Below the pieces are notes generated by a model. It worked only from the letters and a program-made list of their open reading frames with translations. It ran no database searches and was not told the DNA's origin. From Azolla pinnata (taxonomy: Eukaryota > Streptophyta > Polypodiopsida > Salviniales > Salviniaceae): a DNA stretch of 64,000 nucleotides. Positions 59,916 through 64,000 of this stretch are shown in pieces. Each line of letters starts with the position of its first letter. Position 1 is the stretch's first letter. Where the stretch lies: the NCBI GenBank assembly GCA_037176905.1, contig JBBBWG010026112.1, forward strand, positions 1 through 64,000, in the 5' to 3' direction. The translations under genes and the position numbers were made by a program.

Positions 59916-60680
59916 ACACGTTGCCTGCTGTGCTTTCTGGCCTTTGAATCTGAGATGTAGTCAAGTGTGTACGCAACGAAAGCGCGACTGAAAGGAGCCG
60001 ATGAATAGCCTCGAATTTTCTCCCCAAAGATCGATTCGATCTCTTACTTCGCCTTCAACGTATGCCCTCTCGGAAACTGTTTGGCCGGTCTGAGCGATTA
60101 CGCTCTGAGATTTGACAAAACATGCATCGCGTGAGAACTTCGATTCGATCAGATGTTCGGCAACCGATCATTAATTGTGCCAACAATCCGATGATCGTTG
60201 GCAAGGTACACACAATCATGAAGCAACAAGGATTAGTGGACGATTAGCAAACGTTGAACGAACGATTAGCGAATGCTTAGCAAACACCGCACACACGATT
60301 AGCGAACAATTGATAGATAGAATGATCAAAGCTGGCATTTACCACTGAAGAGAGAACAATGAACAGATAATCATCAAGCAATTAATAGAACGATCGAAGC
60401 TGTGAAGTAGTAGCATGAGAATTAAGCGCGAAGGATTAGTGGGTACTGAACGAACAATTAGCGAACAATCAATAATACAGTGATCAAAGTTGTCAGCAGT
60501 CCGAGGGATATGTATTAATACGAAGAAGCAGAACGATTCAGAAACAATAATAGAAATGAACAGATAGAATTAATGAGGTTTAATTTAAAAGGTGGAAAAA
60601 ATTAATTGAATTAGAGGGGGAATAAAATAAAGAATTGGGCCGAATAGGAGAAATAAAATAAAATTTTGAGAGGAAAAAAA
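59916..60680. other. Upstream flank of PAP copy B
   Basis: No coding region. The words 'cgaacgattagcga' and 'gaacaattagcgaac' with 'aacaatca/gatcaaag' recur between about 60235 and 60490, a loose short repeat. An A/G-rich stretch follows before the promoter. Confidence 0.5.
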
Positions 60681-60689
60681 TGCAGACTG

Positions 60690-60790
60690 TATTTCGACGT
60701 ATTCTTACCTATTTACAAGAGTATATACGTCCGTATGCCGAGGCGTATCCCGTATATCTACGTCGGCGTATATATGTGCATATGGGGAGA
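60690..60790 (+). promoter_or_regulatory. Core promoter of PAP copy B, CGTA-rich
   Basis: 'Cgtattc', 'tatacgtccgtatgccg', 'gcgtatcccgtatat' and 'cgtcggcgtatatatg' resemble the copy-A promoter in composition and order. A TATA-like 'gtatatatg' lies near 60770. The 5'UTR exon ends at 60833 (CCCAG|GTAAGATT), parallel to copy A. Confidence 0.68.
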
Positions 60791-60833
60791 GTGGCCCGTT
60801 GCGTCGCTGATCGCCGTAGAAGAGCCTTCCCAG

Positions 60834-62483
60834 GTAAGATTTCTCCATCGCCATTCTCCATTCGATTCTTTCTGTTCCTGTCTTCTTGGCACAGCCATTC
60901 TTTTGGCCTTCTGAAAATCCTCCTCGCCCCGGCCCCCGCTCGCGTCTCAGTCTAGCTCTACATCTCCTAATTCGGGGAATTCCATTGAGCTCCACGGCTC
61001 CTACTATGATGCAGAATATGCCAGAGAATTTGAAAGAAAGAAATGTGGCAGGCAAAATGAGAGGCAGAATGCCACAGCCTATTTTTTGAATAGGAAATTA
61101 TGCATAGTTGCACTTATATGCAATGAATGTTTATTCTGTTTCACTTTCTAGGTTCTTCTCCACGATTTCTCACTGATAATTACTGGAATTGACGGGGGAA
61201 ATGTTTGCGTATATCTATCTATCGGATCCATAAATACGTGCTTTCGTTGTAGTTTACCCTCAGAATTTATATTTTGTACGACAATTCCTTGACGTGTAAG
61301 GATGTAAAGGCAAATTGCATGCGAATGAAGAATTCATAGGGAGATTGATTGAAAATTATGGTAACTATAATAAAATTCAAATATATACATACATATCGGA
61401 TGGCTTTTCTATTTTTGCTCTTTTAGTAGGAATGTCAACCCGATTCCATGAGATTAGGTTTGATTTTCCTTGAGTTCTTTGTGATAACTACTGGATTGAT
61501 GGGAAACTATATTCGTTTCATTTCAGTTTTTGCATCTATTTCGTTTTCCTCACTAAAATTTTCTATTCATCATTCTGAGATATAAGGCTGCTGTCTGTAA
61601 ATAAACAAAAAAAGTAGGAATTTCTCTGGAATTACCAACAATGATACATAAATAGGATAAAATTCACACTTGTATGCTTGATTTTTTTCCTTTCTTTCAT
61701 TATTTTATCTGCCTTCTCTAAGAATGAGGGCATCATTTATGAATATCAATTTTAATTCTTTTCCAGTCGAGTGGAACAAGGTTGCAATAAAAGCATATCT
61801 GTCGGGGATGGTGCATGGATTTTCCTCTAAACATGAATATGTATTTGTATTGAAACTGTTACCAATCTGTTTATTTAGAAAGATTTTTCATCTCATTAGA
61901 AATATGTCATTTGCTTTGCATAATCAAATTATCTTTTGTAAAGAAGCCTGAGAGTAATTTTACTCCCTTTTTTTTTGTTTCTTACATATTCATGATCGGC
62001 AATTGGGAGTTTGCGTCATTAAGTTTTCCCAGAGTTTAGTAATATCATATAATGTTTACGTCCAAACAAATGACAGAAAATGTTGTATGAAACATTTACT
62101 GAGTTTTCCTGGAGTTCAATAAAATCACATAATGCTTACTTCCCAACAAATGGCAGAAAATCTTGTATGAAACATATATTTGATTGCTTGCTAATTTTAT
62201 TGCTTCTGATCAAAGGTCATATTTAAATCGGACACATCTAGCCAAAGCATTATTGAGTGCACCGATCACACATATAGCTGATTAGATAAGTGAACCAATT
62301 TAAGTTTTCAGAATATAGACGCAGTATCTTAAGCAGCTTGTAGGGATATTATTTACTTGATAATGCAAATTAGTTTTGTTTGGTCAATAGATCTGATTAA
62401 ATAAGCAGAACTATCAAAGTTTTCAGAATATACATGCTGTAGCTTAAGTAGGCTGTAAGGATTTTTTTTACTTGGTAATGCAG
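60834..62483 (+). other. 5'UTR intron of PAP copy B
   Basis: Donor GTAAGATT at 60834 and acceptor GTAATGCAG at 62483 lie 27 bases before the ATG, exactly as in copy A. At 1650 bp it is longer than the 981 bp of copy A. Its 3' end carries the same internal duplication as copy A. Confidence 0.78.
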
Positions 62484-62510
62484 GTCCTCCTGTCTCTTTT
62501 TCTTGCCACG

Positions 62511-64000
62511 ATGCATCTTGATGGACTTTGGAGTTATTGCCTAATTCTTCTTATTCTCATTTTGAACCTCAAGTTTGGTGCATCCTATACTGATAACTGG
62601 ATTATTGATGACACCCAGCCATTATCAAAGATAGCTTTACATCGTATTCGCCTTGCTGAAGATTCATCAGTTTCAATTGAAGCTTCACCAACTTTACTAG
62701 GTATCCAGGTAGAGGATCTCTAGTGAAACAGTCAGTTTCTTTTGCTCTGACCATTGATGTTGACTTTCTTGCTTATGCACTATCTTCTATTGAGCTGGTT
62801 TGGTTGCCTTTCCTGTTTTTTTCTTTCCAGCTTCTGTGTTTTTCATTACATTTCATCATTTTATTTACATGTTCTAACTCCTCATGTGAATGAAAATTAA
62901 GCAACTGGACCTATCTAGCTCCTCAGTCCTTTTTATAGACAGCAAAAGTTATTCTCTTCGTTTGTCTTTTGGCCATTTGGCCTCTTTAAAGAATGTTTAT
63001 ATCTCTTTCTATTTCTGTTAAAAGGCCATGGAGATCAAATTGGCACTAATGCATCCATGAAATACTTGGTGAAAAAGCTAACTTGTTTGAACAATCCAAT
63101 TATTACTTTGCATTGATGTAGCAATCCCAATAAAAATGAAATCATGTGAGCATATCCAGTTTAAAATGCTTATATGTGGGTGCACAGGCATGCTGACGAG
63201 TCATTGATTATTTGTCTTCCCAATATTCTCAACCAATGATATGAGTGCAGTTTTATGATAGTGACAACAGTGGGTTGCTACAGGGGAATTTTGTTTCCTT
63301 CATGAGAGAAGATTTTGGATATTATTTCTGTATTCATTTCCAAAAATTATGTGATTTGCAATGAACTTTATATGAAGTCTAACGAGTTATACTGAAATCG
63401 TAGTTTTCCTGTATCATGCTTTTCTGTTATTAAAGTGAAACATTCAATTTTAGGGTGAATATGCGGAGTATGTGACGGTTCAATTCCGAAGGCCTTCAGG
63501 GGCTTCTGCATCAGATTGGATCGGTGTATTTTCACCAGCCAAGTTCAAGTAAACAATCTTTTCTTCCTTAAACAACTCATTTCTTCTGGAGGAATAAAGA
63601 AGTCTGATAGAAAATATGGTATTGAATATAGGTTTACTGCTTTTAAAAGCTACACATCCTTGAGATATTTAAAGAGCAGCTGAGGAATTACCTCAAAATA
63701 TAAATCATGTGTGAGAAAAAAGGAAATGAATGTCCTGTACAAGTCCATACTGCACCAATTACACCTTTAAATGTTTCTCCATCCATCTCGGAGGAAACAA
63801 ATCAAATTTATTATAGTTCGAGCTCAGAAATTATTTCAAGCTGCCATGTGGTAGCGTTAGTACACATTTAGTGTTGTAACCTCAGATCAATGAAAATAGC
63901 ATGGCCGAAATACTGCCAACATGGACCAATCCTAGATGGAAAGGTACAATGGCATCTTCAGTGGCAGGTGAGAATGGCCTTGATTTGTTGATACTAAGAT
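62511..64000 (+). CDS. Purple acid phosphatase copy B, partial at the right edge
   Basis: Exon 1 is 62511-62708 (66 codons) and exon 2 is 63454-63548; the window ends inside intron 2, so the rest lies beyond 64000. Exon 1 encodes a signal peptide (MHLDGLWSYCLILLILILNL) and the same mature start as copy A (TQPLSKIALHRIRLAEDSS), with five extra residues near NWIID. Exon 2 differs from copy A at few residues (GEYAEYVTVQF against GGYAEYVTVHF). Splice phases equal those of copy A. Intron sequence is also alignable, including the first part of intron 2, so the duplication is not ancient. Nothing visible suggests it is broken, but the catalytic exons are not in view. Confidence 0.9.

Overview
This is a nuclear genome window from a land plant. 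The evidence is intron-rich genes with GT-AG splicing, CCCTAAA-type (plant telomere-like) tracts, a large intronless PPR gene, an mTERF gene, a plastid ABC1K kinase and an ECT-type YTH protein. No base-composition or phylogenetic test could be run. The protein sequences and the abundance of TGTATG/TGCATG microsatellites make a non-seed plant (lycophyte, fern or bryophyte) my best guess, held weakly. I see no organellar, bacterial or viral block, no CRISPR array and no RNA gene I can support.

Layout. 1-6.04 kb: a plus-strand ABC1K atypical kinase gene (10 coding exons). 6.04-8.36 kb: intergenic, ending in a tandem array of about 167-bp units. 8.42-10.71 kb: an intronless PLS-class PPR gene with a cut-short E domain. 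11.45-13.48 kb (minus): a small RAD60/NIP45-like SUMO-domain protein, five exons. 13.5-14.5 kb: a TGCATG minisatellite and a 77-bp tandem array. 15.16-18.81 kb (minus): an ECT/YTHDF m6A reader, seven coding exons. 18.9-21.3 kb: low-complexity and telobox-rich DNA holding a 100-N assembly gap whose two edges carry the same 77 bp. 22.58-33.07 kb (minus): a FANCI homologue with many exons and a near-perfect palindromic MITE in one intron. 33.2-34.0 kb: another degenerate tandem array. 35.97-38.22 kb (minus): an intronless mTERF gene, followed upstream by 0.6 kb of TGTATG higher-order repeat. 40.93-41.91 kb (plus): an unrecognised, probably plastid-targeted single-pass membrane protein. 43.6-64 kb: a tandem segmental duplication carrying two purple acid phosphatase (PAP) genes. 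Copy A is complete (coding 46.19-56.73 kb). Copy B enters at about 60.7 kb and runs off the right edge after two coding exons.

The genes do not form a pathway. Three are organelle-directed (ABC1K, mTERF and the unknown membrane protein; the PPR very probably too), two serve genome maintenance (FANCI, RAD60-like), one reads m6A on mRNA, and the PAP pair are secreted or vacuolar phosphohydrolases. The most informative part is the PAP duplication: it shows a shared internal duplication of the 5'UTR-intron acceptor region, a 3.3-kb AT-rich difference in intron 1, and conserved CGTA-rich promoters. The second recurring pattern is the placement of TGTATG/TGCATG arrays directly upstream of several start codons. 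I found no convincing undescribed biological system.
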